NCBI GenBank assembly: GCA_045612485.1
Contig: JAZKZE010000016.1
Location: 1 to 15,719, forward strand
DNA length: 15,719 nt
DNA from: RGIG5327 sp045612485
GTDB taxonomy: Bacteria > Verrucomicrobiota > Lentisphaeria > Victivallales > UBA1829
Direction of reading: 5' to 3'
Under the pieces are notes generated by a model that was not told the origin of the DNA, searched no databases, and worked only from the letters and a program-made list of their open reading frames with translations. A program made the position numbers and the translations under genes. Positions 8,066-14,475 of the stretch are shown in pieces (the first letter of the stretch is position 1; each line of letters starts with the position of its first letter).

Positions 8066-8826
8066 TTTGCCTTGATCCCCCACTTTTTCAGGATATTTTC
8101 CGCAAGGAGAGTATATTCTTTTGCCGCAGGAGAATCCGGAAACGCCTCACATACACATTTATTGAGTCTTTCCGCCTCCTGGATATCTCTGCTTCTCCCG
8201 ATCCTGCCCGCAATGGAAGAGTGAAAATCCTCTGCAAGAACTTTTACATTCTTCTCCTCATCAGGTACATCCCGGCAGTTGAGAATGAATCCCCCCAGTT
8301 CCGCATAGGATCTTTTACGGAAAAGATCCACCGCCATAGCTATATTTCCGGCAGCATAAATACTCATTTTCTCTCCGGATGTCACAATATATACCTCATG
8401 GGCATACCCTTTTCTCATAGGCATGGAAAAGCCGCCGCAGACCACATCCCCCAGAACATCGTATAATACGATATCCGGTTTATAGACCTCATACGCGCCC
8501 TTTTGTTCCAGTTTTTCCAGTGCGGCAATAATTCCTCTTCCGGCGCAGCCCATGCCGGGAACGGGGCCTCCCGCCTCCACGCAGAGAACGTTGTCATCCC
8601 CTTTAAGAACCATATCCTCCAGAGAAAAATTATCATTATATTTGCGGATCAGATCCAGTACAGTTCCCATTCTCTTTCCGCCGTGATGTACGGAAGTGGA
8701 ATCGGCTTTGGGGTCGCAGCCGATCTGCATGACCTTCAAACCCATTTTTGCAAAAATGGCGGCAAGATTGCTGACAGTAGTGGATTTTCCGATCCCGCCT
8801 TTGCCGTAAAACGCTATTTTCAACAT
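8059..8826 (-). CDS. NifH-like Fe protein (ATPase reductase) of module 1
   Basis: This 255-residue Fe protein has the P-loop GKGGIGKST at 8-16, DPKADST at 38-44, PGMGCAGRG with C94, and YDVLGDVVCGGF with C130. All ATP-binding and [4Fe-4S] features of NifH-type dimers are present. It is clearly paralogous to the module 2 Fe protein but differs through the middle and the C-terminal quarter, so the two are likely matched to different component 1 partners. The ATG at 8826 was chosen because MLKIAFYGKGG is the family start and GGGAG lies six bases before it. A terminator hairpin ends about 14 bases upstream, leaving no room for a promoter, so expression depends on transcripts reading through it from the upstream promoter. 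Confidence 0.93.
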   Translation of the reverse strand: MLKIAFYGKGGIGKSTTVSNLAAIFAKMGLKVMQIGCDPKADSTSVHHGGKRMGTVLDLIRKYNDNFSLEDMVLKGDDNVLCVEAGGPVPGMGCAGRGIIAALEKLEQKGAYEVYKPDIVLYDVLGDVVCGGFSMPMRKGYAHEVYIVTSGEKMSIYAAGNIAMAVDLFRKRSYAELGGFILNCRDVPDEEKNVKVLAEDFHSSIAGRIGRSRDIQEAERLNKCVCEAFPDSPAAKEYTLLAENILKKWGIKAKC

Positions 8827-8839
8827 TTTTTTCTCCCGT

Positions 8840-8875
8840 AAAAAAAAGAGAACAGACACAATACGCCTGTTCTCT
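8840..8875 (-). terminator. Intrinsic terminator in the leader of the module 1 Fe protein gene
   Basis: Read on the minus strand, AGAGAACAG (8875-8867) and CTGTTCTCT (8855-8847) form a perfect nine-base-pair stem with an eleven-base loop, followed directly by a run of eight T (8847-8840, including the last base of the stem). Three bases later comes the GGGAG ribosome site of the Fe protein gene. Confidence 0.8.
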
Positions 8876-8945
8876 GAAATGACCGTAAAAGTCTTTTTAT
8901 CAGAGCTTCCCCCTCAACAATTTCTGTTTCGGTGTCAGGCTGATA
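8840..8945 (-). promoter_or_regulatory. Candidate attenuator or riboswitch controlling the nitrogenase-like operon
   Basis: Three helices can form in the minus-strand transcript. Helix A pairs TATCAG (8945-8940) with CTGATA (8903-8898) and closes a domain of about 48 bases that contains a GAGGGGGAAG stretch. Helix B pairs CTCTGA (8905-8900) with TCAGAG (8877-8872). Helix C is the terminator at 8847-8875. B shares bases with both A and C, whereas A and C can coexist. This is the layout of a transcriptional switch: domain folded gives termination, domain open gives read-through. I recognise no known riboswitch class. The six-base helices are short, so A and B need comparative support. The terminator itself is clear. 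Confidence 0.5.
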
Positions 8946-8960
8946 TATTTGTTATTCAAA

Positions 8961-9209
8961 TTACTTCATTCCCGCATATACGGCTTTGGCAGTGACCCCA
9001 TCCAGACGCCCCAGTTTTCCGGCAAGAGTATTGATTTTATCTGCCGGGGCATCCAGCATAATGGAAATGATATTCACATTCCGTTCTCTGTAAGGAAGTC
9101 CCATTCTGCCGATGATGAAAGAATTGAACTCATGCAGGATCCCGTTGATTTTCTCTGCCGACTCCCTGTTTTCCACAAGGATGGCAAGGACAGCGACCCG
9201 GTTCTCCAT
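8961..9209 (-). CDS. Small ACT-like regulator, TM1266 family (iron-only hydrogenase system regulator type)
   Basis: This 82-residue protein (MENRVAVLAILVENRESAEKI at its start, except for length) has the pattern of the TM1266 family: NGILHEFNSFIIGRMGLPYRERNV followed by a second half ending GKLGRLDGVTAKAVY. These proteins have a ferredoxin-like, ACT or NikR C-terminal-like fold and are usually found next to the [FeFe]-hydrogenase maturases HydE, HydF and HydG. They are thought to be regulators, but the ligand is not established. The ATG at 9209 is preceded by AAAGGAG at good spacing, and translation upstream of it is not family-like. It is the first gene of the nitrogenase-like operon, with a -35/-10 pair just upstream. 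No DNA-binding domain is visible, so a role as a ligand sensor acting with a partner or on RNA is possible but unproven. Confidence 0.78.
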   Translation of the reverse strand: MENRVAVLAILVENRESAEKINGILHEFNSFIIGRMGLPYRERNVNIISIMLDAPADKINTLAGKLGRLDGVTAKAVYAGMK

Positions 9210-9240
9210 GATAAATTCTCCTTTCATTTTCCGTATATTG

Positions 9241-9270
9241 ATAATATAATATCTTTTAAAAAAAATGCAA
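9241..9270 (-). promoter_or_regulatory. Promoter of the nitrogenase-like/hyp operon
   Basis: On the minus strand, TTGCAT (9270-9265) and TATTAT (9246-9241) are separated by 18 bases. This places the transcript start about 25 bases before the ATG of the TM1266-like gene. The -35 box is a partial match, and the region is very AT-rich, so other -10 registers are possible. Confidence 0.5.
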
Positions 9271-9296
9271 GAAAAATGCCTTGTTTTTTCCGCAGA

Positions 9297-9321
9297 TTTC
9301 CGGCAGTGAAATTGCCGGAAA
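9297..9321. promoter_or_regulatory. Dyad-symmetric site in the divergent intergenic region
   Basis: TTTCCGGCA and TGCCGGAAA form a perfect nine-base inverted repeat around seven bases. It sits 26 bases upstream of the -35 box of the nitrogenase-like operon and about 70 bases upstream of the pseudopilin promoter. No T-run follows on either strand, so it is not an intrinsic terminator. A regulator-binding site is the likeliest reading. The protein is unknown. Confidence 0.45.
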
Positions 9322-9389
9322 ATCAAAATCATATTACATATATTACAATTTTTTTTACATATTTTTTAAATAATAAAATTTGTATTTGC

Positions 9390-9417
9390 TTTACAACGGG
9401 TTAAATTACGCTATAAA
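9390..9417 (+). promoter_or_regulatory. Promoter of the pseudopilin gene
   Basis: TTTACA (9390-9395) and TATAAA (9412-9417) are separated by 16 bases, giving a transcript start about 30 bases before the ATG. The flanking sequence is AT-rich. Confidence 0.5.
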
Positions 9418-9454
9418 GAAGTGCGTATCCAATCATTTAACACAGGAGAACAAT

Positions 9455-10222
9455 ATGAAAAAGAGTTTTACTCTCATCGAATTGCTTGTAGTTATTGCCA
9501 TTATCGCCATTCTTGCCGGTATGCTGCTGCCAGCCTTGAACAAAGCAAGAGATACGGCAAAAAGTATCAGCTGCCAGAGCAATAAAAAACAGACCGGGCT
9601 CGTCCTGAATCTCTATGCTTCCGATTACAAAGACTGGTCGATCGGGGCACAATATACTTATTGCAAAGCCGACCCGAATCACTCTTCCGCCTATTACCAG
9701 TGGCATAGTTTGCTTTCCGATTTCGGATATGTGAAAAAATATGGCTCTGCGGAACGCAAAGGGATCCTTTCCTGTGCTTCCATCAATCCATCCCAGAGCC
9801 AGGTCGCCTGGTGCATGACTTCCATCAATACCAATCTTGCAGGCGACGCAGCTTATGAAGATACAAAAATAAAATATATTTCCATACACAATCCCAACGG
9901 AGGAAATGCCACAACGGGAAATCCCTGTGCATTTTTCAAACCTTCCAGTATGCCCAAAGGGACAAGTATGATCTACTGGGCGGGAGATGCGTTGAATTTT
10001 TCCGATCAACCTGCATTTCCCCATAGTAAACACTCCAACATGGTCTTTGTGGACGGTCATGCTGAAGGCGTGCATATACGGTATATGAAAGGGCTTATTT
10101 ACATTTCACCAAGACCGAATCCCAACGGTGTCGGCTTGTCCAATCCCAATATTTTCATGGCGAATATTCAGGGTAACAAGAGGGAATATCCCTTCCGGTT
10201 GATGAAAAAAGGCAGGTATTGA
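9455..10222 (+). CDS. Type II secretion pseudopilin-like protein with H-X9-DG-like segment
   Basis: This 255-residue protein starts MKKSFTLIELLVVIAIIAIL, a prepilin signal. Cleavage is expected before Phe5, with Glu at mature position 5, followed by one hydrophobic helix to about residue 27. The mature helix would anchor the protein in the inner membrane or in a pseudopilus, with a soluble C-terminal head outside. The head contains HSKHSNMVFVDGHAEG near 215-230, matching the H-X9-DG domain found in very large numbers in Planctomycetes and Lentisphaerae. The usual Gly at position -1 is Ser here, as is common in this lineage. The start is fixed by AGGAG seven bases upstream of the ATG. No secretion-system genes lie nearby, so this is probably one of many orphan copies. 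Its gene ends 21 bases from the convergent ABC transporter gene. Confidence 0.9.
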   Translation: MKKSFTLIELLVVIAIIAILAGMLLPALNKARDTAKSISCQSNKKQTGLVLNLYASDYKDWSIGAQYTYCKADPNHSSAYYQWHSLLSDFGYVKKYGSAERKGILSCASINPSQSQVAWCMTSINTNLAGDAAYEDTKIKYISIHNPNGGNATTGNPCAFFKPSSMPKGTSMIYWAGDALNFSDQPAFPHSKHSNMVFVDGHAEGVHIRYMKGLIYISPRPNPNGVGLSNPNIFMANIQGNKREYPFRLMKKGRY

Positions 10223-10243
10223 TAAAAATTTTCCGGCGTGCTG

Positions 10244-12022
10244 TTAAAAAGAGTGCATCTTATAAAGAAGTTTGTAGTAACCGTCTTCCTTCTGCAAAAG
10301 TTCTTCATGGGAACCGCTTTCCACAAGAATGCCGTTTTTCATGGCAAAAAGCCTTTCCGCATGTTTCACCGTGGAAAGACGGTGGGCTATAATGAGGGTC
10401 GTCCTGTTCTGACAGAGCCGTTCCATGGATTCCTGCACCAGTTCCTCTGACTGATTATCCAATGCACTTGTAGCTTCATCAAAAATAAGGACAGGGGGAT
10501 TTTTGAGAAATACTCTTGCAATGGAAATACGCTGTTTCTGCCCTCCGGAAAGCAGGATACCGTGTTCCCCCACCTTTGAGTCGAATTTTTCCGGAAGAGT
10601 CATAATAAAATCATAAATATTGGCATCTTTTGCCGCACGGATCATCTCCTCTTCCGTGGCATCCTCTTTTCCGAAAAGGATGTTTTCCCGTATGGTGGTA
10701 TCAAAGAGGAAGGGCGACTGCCGCACGATACCGATATTTCTTCTTAAATATTCCAGAGAGTATTCTTTGACATTGATCCCGTCCAGAAGGATCTCCCCTT
10801 TGCATACATCATAGAAACGGGGGATCAGGGCGGCTATGGTGGTCTTGCCCGCTCCGGATTCCCCCACAAGGGCGGCGACTTTCCCGGCAGGGATATGTAA
10901 AGAAATATTTTTCAGCACCTCTTCATTTTCATTATAATGAAAAGATACATTTCTGAATTCGATATCCCCTTTTACCGGTTTGTCAGAGGTGATCCCCCCT
11001 TCTTTATCCACAACAGAGGAACCTTCCTGCAATACCTCATAAAATCTTTCGTATGCCGTCAGTCCCATGTGGAACTGTTCGGAAAAATCCAGCAGCCGGA
11101 ATATGGGCATAGTGATATATTTGGAGTACATGAAAAAGGTCATGATCTCCAGCAACGTTGCTTTCCCGTAGTGGCTCAATACCACTCCCACGACCACAAA
11201 CAGAAGAGAATACCCGTCCATAAAGAAACGCATACCGGAATGGAAGGATGCCATCGTTCCGAAAAGGGTTTCCCGTATCATGCGGAAGGAGGCATTCACA
11301 CTTTTGAATTTGCCGATCTCCTGTTTTTCCTGTGTGAAGGATTTTACCTCCCTTATCCCCTGGATGGAATTTTCCACCTGACTGTTCAAATCTGCGATCT
11401 TTTTACGGCTCTCCCGGAATCCTTTCCGCATTTTCCCCTGGAAACGGGATGCCCACAGGAAAATAAGAGGCATGGGAATAATGGTCACAAGAGTAAGAAA
11501 GGGATTGAGGGAAAGCATGACAATAAGCCCGATAACGAACATGATGAGGGCGGCAAGAATATCCTCCGGGCCATGATGGGCAAGTTCCGCGATCATGGAA
11601 AGATCGTTGGTGATGCGGCTCATGATATGCCCGGTCTTGGTCTTGTCAAAATAGTTGAAGGAAAGTTTTTGTAAATGGGCAAAAAGGTCATCCCGCATAT
11701 TTGCCTCCATCCTTACGCCTACAATGTGACCGTATTTGGTACAGATGAAGTTGCATGCGGCAATAAGACACATGAGAATAAAGATCCCGGCAATGAGAAA
11801 CAGGATCACAGAAAGGGTGTTATTATCCTGAAATGCCTTATAGACACAAAGGGGAATAAGCATCTGCATACCTGCTCCGGCAATGGAACAGAAAAGCGAG
11901 AGGAAAAACAACATTCTCTGAGGTGTGTAATAGTGAACGAAACTGCCCAATACTTTGCGTACATAAGCCCATGTCAAAGGTTTTTTATCCTTTTCCACAT
12001 CCAGATCATGAAATGGTCTCAT
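10244..12022 (-). CDS. ABC exporter half-transporter (MsbA/ABCB-like permease-ATPase)
   Basis: This 592-residue protein joins a six-helix transmembrane domain (hydrophobic segments near 36-58, 72-94, 153-171, 174-192, 265-283 and 287-310) to an ATPase domain from about 353. Visible ATPase motifs are the Walker A GESGAGKT at 387-394, Q-loop Q435, signature LSGGQ at 491-495, Walker B VLIFDE at 511-516 and switch His547. It would act as a homodimer, or pair with another half-transporter, and export a lipid, peptide or drug. The cargo cannot be told from sequence. Its start has a strong AGGAGGAG site. It lies 28 bases after prfA on the same strand and is likely cotranscribed with it. prmC, the usual gene after prfA, is not here. 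Confidence 0.93.
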   Translation of the reverse strand: MRPFHDLDVEKDKKPLTWAYVRKVLGSFVHYYTPQRMLFFLSLFCSIAGAGMQMLIPLCVYKAFQDNNTLSVILFLIAGIFILMCLIAACNFICTKYGHIVGVRMEANMRDDLFAHLQKLSFNYFDKTKTGHIMSRITNDLSMIAELAHHGPEDILAALIMFVIGLIVMLSLNPFLTLVTIIPMPLIFLWASRFQGKMRKGFRESRKKIADLNSQVENSIQGIREVKSFTQEKQEIGKFKSVNASFRMIRETLFGTMASFHSGMRFFMDGYSLLFVVVGVVLSHYGKATLLEIMTFFMYSKYITMPIFRLLDFSEQFHMGLTAYERFYEVLQEGSSVVDKEGGITSDKPVKGDIEFRNVSFHYNENEEVLKNISLHIPAGKVAALVGESGAGKTTIAALIPRFYDVCKGEILLDGINVKEYSLEYLRRNIGIVRQSPFLFDTTIRENILFGKEDATEEEMIRAAKDANIYDFIMTLPEKFDSKVGEHGILLSGGQKQRISIARVFLKNPPVLIFDEATSALDNQSEELVQESMERLCQNRTTLIIAHRLSTVKHAERLFAMKNGILVESGSHEELLQKEDGYYKLLYKMHSF

Positions 12023-12050
12023 GCTTTCTCCTCCTGATTCTGATGTATTT

Positions 12051-13142
12051 TTATTTGTTCAACAAACTTTCCAATGCGTTTTTACTTTCCACTTCCATGA
12101 TCTGATCCAATACAAGTTCCAGATTTCCTTCCATGATGGAAGGCAGATCAAAGGCGGAAATATTGTATCTGTGATCTGTTACCCGATTCTGGGGGAAATT
12201 GTATGTGCGTATCCTTTCGCTTCTGTCCCCGGTACCGATCTGGGAGCGTTTGCTTGCGGCGTGACTGGCGGCTTCCTCCCTTCTGGCGATCTCCAGAAGT
12301 TTGGATTTGAGGATACGAAAGGCTATTTCCCTGTTGCGGATCTGGGAACGCTCCTGCTGACTTGCCACAACGATCCCACTGGGTTTGTGTACGATCCTTA
12401 CAGCGGAATCTGTCCTGTTTACATTCTGTCCCCCCGGACCGGAGGAACGGAAAGTGCTGATTTCCAGATCTTCCTGCTTTATTTCAATATCGTCAGTTTC
12501 TTCCGCTTCGGGAAGAACAGATACGGTAATGGTGGAAGTGTGTGTCCTTCCGGAAGTTTCCGTTACCGGGACCCGCTGGACTCTGTGGACGCCGCTCTCA
12601 AATTTCATATAGGAAAATACATCCTCCCCGTCCAGGGAAAAGATGACCTCCTTTATTCCGCCAAGTCCCGTTTCTGAAACAGAAAGAGTCTCCTGCTTCC
12701 AGGAATGTTTTTCTGCAAATTTTGTATAGAGGTGATACATCTGGGCGGTAAAGAGGGCGGCTTCGTCCCCGCCAGCGGCAGGGCGCATTTCCACAATACA
12801 GCTTCTGCCGTCATTGGGATCGGGAGGCAGTAAAAGCAGACTTAACGCCTTTTCCTCTTCCGCCGCCTTTTTTTCCAGTTCCATAAGATCACTTTCCAGA
12901 AGGATCTTAAATTCCTCATCCTGTTCCGTCTGGATAAGTTCCCTGTTTCCTGCGGCATCGCCGAGAGCTTTTACCCAGGAGTCAAAATGTGTGAAGATCT
13001 CCGTAAGTTTCTGCCGTTCCCGAAAAAGATTTTTTTGCAGGGATAAAGAGGAATACAAGGAAGGATCTTCCAGTTGTTTTTCGATCTCATAAGCACGTTC
13101 TTTCATGCTTTCGATCTGGATTTGAATGTCTTCAGGTCTCAT
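12051..13142 (-). CDS. prfA: Peptide chain release factor 1
   Basis: RF1 reads UAA and UAG in the ribosomal A site and triggers peptide release. From the ATG at 13142 the protein has 363 residues, close to the usual 360. Counting from an in-frame TTG two codons earlier, the stop-codon reading motif is PVT at 194-196, inside HRVQRVPVTETSGRTHTS (RF2 would have SPF). The catalytic GGQ is at 239-241 within FRSSGPGGQNVN, whose Gln is normally methylated by PrmC. I prefer the ATG because it is the stronger start codon; neither start has a good Shine-Dalgarno site. The gene follows rpmE, a common arrangement, but a strong terminator sits between them. Confidence 0.96.
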   Translation of the reverse strand: MRPEDIQIQIESMKERAYEIEKQLEDPSLYSSLSLQKNLFRERQKLTEIFTHFDSWVKALGDAAGNRELIQTEQDEEFKILLESDLMELEKKAAEEEKALSLLLLPPDPNDGRSCIVEMRPAAGGDEAALFTAQMYHLYTKFAEKHSWKQETLSVSETGLGGIKEVIFSLDGEDVFSYMKFESGVHRVQRVPVTETSGRTHTSTITVSVLPEAEETDDIEIKQEDLEISTFRSSGPGGQNVNRTDSAVRIVHKPSGIVVASQQERSQIRNREIAFRILKSKLLEIARREEAASHAASKRSQIGTGDRSERIRTYNFPQNRVTDHRYNISAFDLPSIMEGNLELVLDQIMEVESKNALESLLNK

Positions 13143-13165
13143 TGTCAAACAGGATGCAGGGTTGA

Positions 13166-13215
13166 TAAAAGAAAAAGCCCGTGACAGATGGTTTGCGTTC
13201 CATCCGACGGGCTTT
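13166..13215 (-). terminator. Intrinsic terminator after rpmE
   Basis: On the minus strand AAAGCCCGT (13215-13207) pairs with ACGGGCTTT (13182-13174), with an inner GATGG/CCATC helix (13204-13200 with 13191-13187). TTTTTCTTTT follows. The stem is GC-rich and strong. Confidence 0.9.
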
Positions 13216-13239
13216 CATTAAGAAGAGAAATACTGCTGA

Positions 13240-13452
13240 TTACTTTTTGATAGCAGCTTTGTCGTAACGGCGACGGAATTTCTCAACACGGCCGGCGATG
13301 TCAACAAGTTTCTGTTTACCGGTGAAGAAAGGATGGCAGTCTGCGCAGATACCCACTTTGTATTCTTTTCTTGTGGATTTGATCTCCCAGACTTTGCCGC
13401 AGGCACAGGTCACTGTAGCGGGACCGTAAGAAGGATGGATGTCTTTTTTCAT
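13240..13452 (-). CDS. rpmE: 50S ribosomal protein L31, zinc-binding form
   Basis: This 70-residue protein begins MKKDIHPSYGPATVTCACGK and contains GICADCHPFFTGKQKLVD, the signature of L31. The CxC near 16-18 and CxxC near 37-40 are the four zinc ligands, so this is the zinc-containing type. An in-frame TTG two codons upstream is an alternative start. The ATG at 13452 gives the standard family N-terminus and has AGAGG upstream. It has its own promoter and is followed by a strong terminator. Confidence 0.97.
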   Translation of the reverse strand: MKKDIHPSYGPATVTCACGKVWEIKSTRKEYKVGICADCHPFFTGKQKLVDIAGRVEKFRRRYDKAAIKK

Positions 13453-13509
13453 TTTCAAAACCTCTTTGTTAATATGTTATTTTGTCGTATTTCGCATTTG
13501 TGAATAAAT

Positions 13510-13537
13510 AATATAGCATACTTCCGCTATTTTTCAA
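13510..13537 (-). promoter_or_regulatory. Promoter of rpmE
   Basis: On the minus strand, TTGAAA (13537-13532) and TATATT (13515-13510) are separated by 16 bases. This gives a leader of about 50 bases before the rpmE ATG. Confidence 0.6.
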
Positions 13538-13543
13538 ATCACG

Positions 13544-13599
13544 AAAAAAGAAATTTCTTTTCCTGACAGATTTTTGAACAGAAAAAATTTCTCTTTTTT
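13544..13599 (-). terminator. Weak AT-rich stem-loop at the end of aroE
   Basis: AAAAAAGAAATTT (13544-13556) can pair with AAATTTCTCTTTTTT (13585-13599) with a two-base bulge. The stem has hardly any GC pairs and overlaps the aroE stop codon. It could act as a weak terminator in either direction. Confidence 0.3.
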
Positions 13600-14464
13600 A
13601 TTGATTTGCTTTGTAAAACGCTTCATACAGAGCTTTCCGCATCGCTTCCACAGGAGCTTCTTTCCCGGTCCACAATGAAAATGATTTTGCCCCCTGATGC
13701 AAAAGCATACCAAGACCGTTGGCGCATTTGATGTGATTTGCTTCCGCATATTGCAGGAGGGGTGTCTTTTTATAGATGGTATCAAAGAAAAGAATATCTT
13801 TGGGCAGAAGTTCCGGCATCACAGGCGGAGGATCATCTTTTTTCAGCCCCAGACTGGTACACTGTACCGCAAGAGAGGATTCCTGAAAAAAATCTTCTGC
13901 AGTCTCTTCATCGGAAAGGGGGGCGCAGGCACATTCCACAGCAGGAAATTCTTTGCGCAGAGCATTACACAGTGTCTGGGCGGTACTTAAAGTCCGGTTC
14001 AGAAGGAAAATCCTTTTCACCCCGCAGGAGGCAAAATGAAAGGCAAGAGCTTTGACCACGCCGCCACAGCCGATAAAGGTTACAGAATTATTTTTTACCT
14101 CAAAGGAAAAGGATTCCTTTAACGCTGCTTCCAGTCCGTACCCGTCTGTGCTTGTTCCGTACAAAGACCCGTTGCGGTTGATGACCGTATTGACACTTCC
14201 CTGCAATGAAGCAAGAAATTCCACCTCATCCAGAAAGGGTATGATGGCATTTTTATGGGGAACTGTGATATTGAATCCGGCAAGAGATGTTCTGGCTTTT
14301 GCGGCAAATGCCCCCACATTTTCCGGTGCCACCTCAATAGCGGTATATTCCCCGTCCAGACCGCACTGTTCAAAAGCAGCGTTCTGCATGGCAGGGGAAA
14401 GGGAGTGGCCTACCGGATAGCCGATAACCGCATAATATTTCTTTTCTTCCCGGTCCATTTTCAT
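13598..14464 (-). CDS. aroE: Shikimate dehydrogenase (NADP-dependent)
   Basis: AroE reduces 3-dehydroshikimate to shikimate in aromatic amino acid synthesis. This 288-residue protein has the substrate-binding start GYPVGHSLSP (15-24), NITVPHK with catalytic Lys71, and GTSTDGYG with catalytic Asp107. The nucleotide-binding loop is GCGGVVKALAFHFA from 132, where the family usually has GAGGAARA, so Ala-Ala is replaced by Val-Val. NRT at 156-158 fits NADP binding. The end, GLGMLLHQGAKSFSLWTG, is typical. The ATG at 14464 has only a weak upstream site (GAAAGCGGG), and a second ATG two codons in is possible. It follows the phosphodiesterase-like gene by 11 bases and should share its promoter. Confidence 0.95.
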   Translation of the reverse strand: MKMDREEKKYYAVIGYPVGHSLSPAMQNAAFEQCGLDGEYTAIEVAPENVGAFAAKARTSLAGFNITVPHKNAIIPFLDEVEFLASLQGSVNTVINRNGSLYGTSTDGYGLEAALKESFSFEVKNNSVTFIGCGGVVKALAFHFASCGVKRIFLLNRTLSTAQTLCNALRKEFPAVECACAPLSDEETAEDFFQESSLAVQCTSLGLKKDDPPPVMPELLPKDILFFDTIYKKTPLLQYAEANHIKCANGLGMLLHQGAKSFSLWTGKEAPVEAMRKALYEAFYKANQ

Positions 14465-14475
14465 TTCCCGCTTTC

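Noticed and set aside
2386..8826. A genuine N2-fixing nif cluster
   Set aside because: Component 1 proteins are too short, lack the NifD and NifK cysteine sets and the cofactor His segment, and no nifB, nifE or nifN is present.
8881..8960. Identification of the leader as a known class (preQ1, fluoride, SAM, cobalamin, Mn)
   Set aside because: None of the core motifs I know for these classes is present; only the switch layout is supported.
9334..9362. Spaced TTACA repeats (9334, 9343, 9355) as an operator array
   Set aside because: The region is almost pure A and T, spacing is irregular, and such matches are expected by chance.
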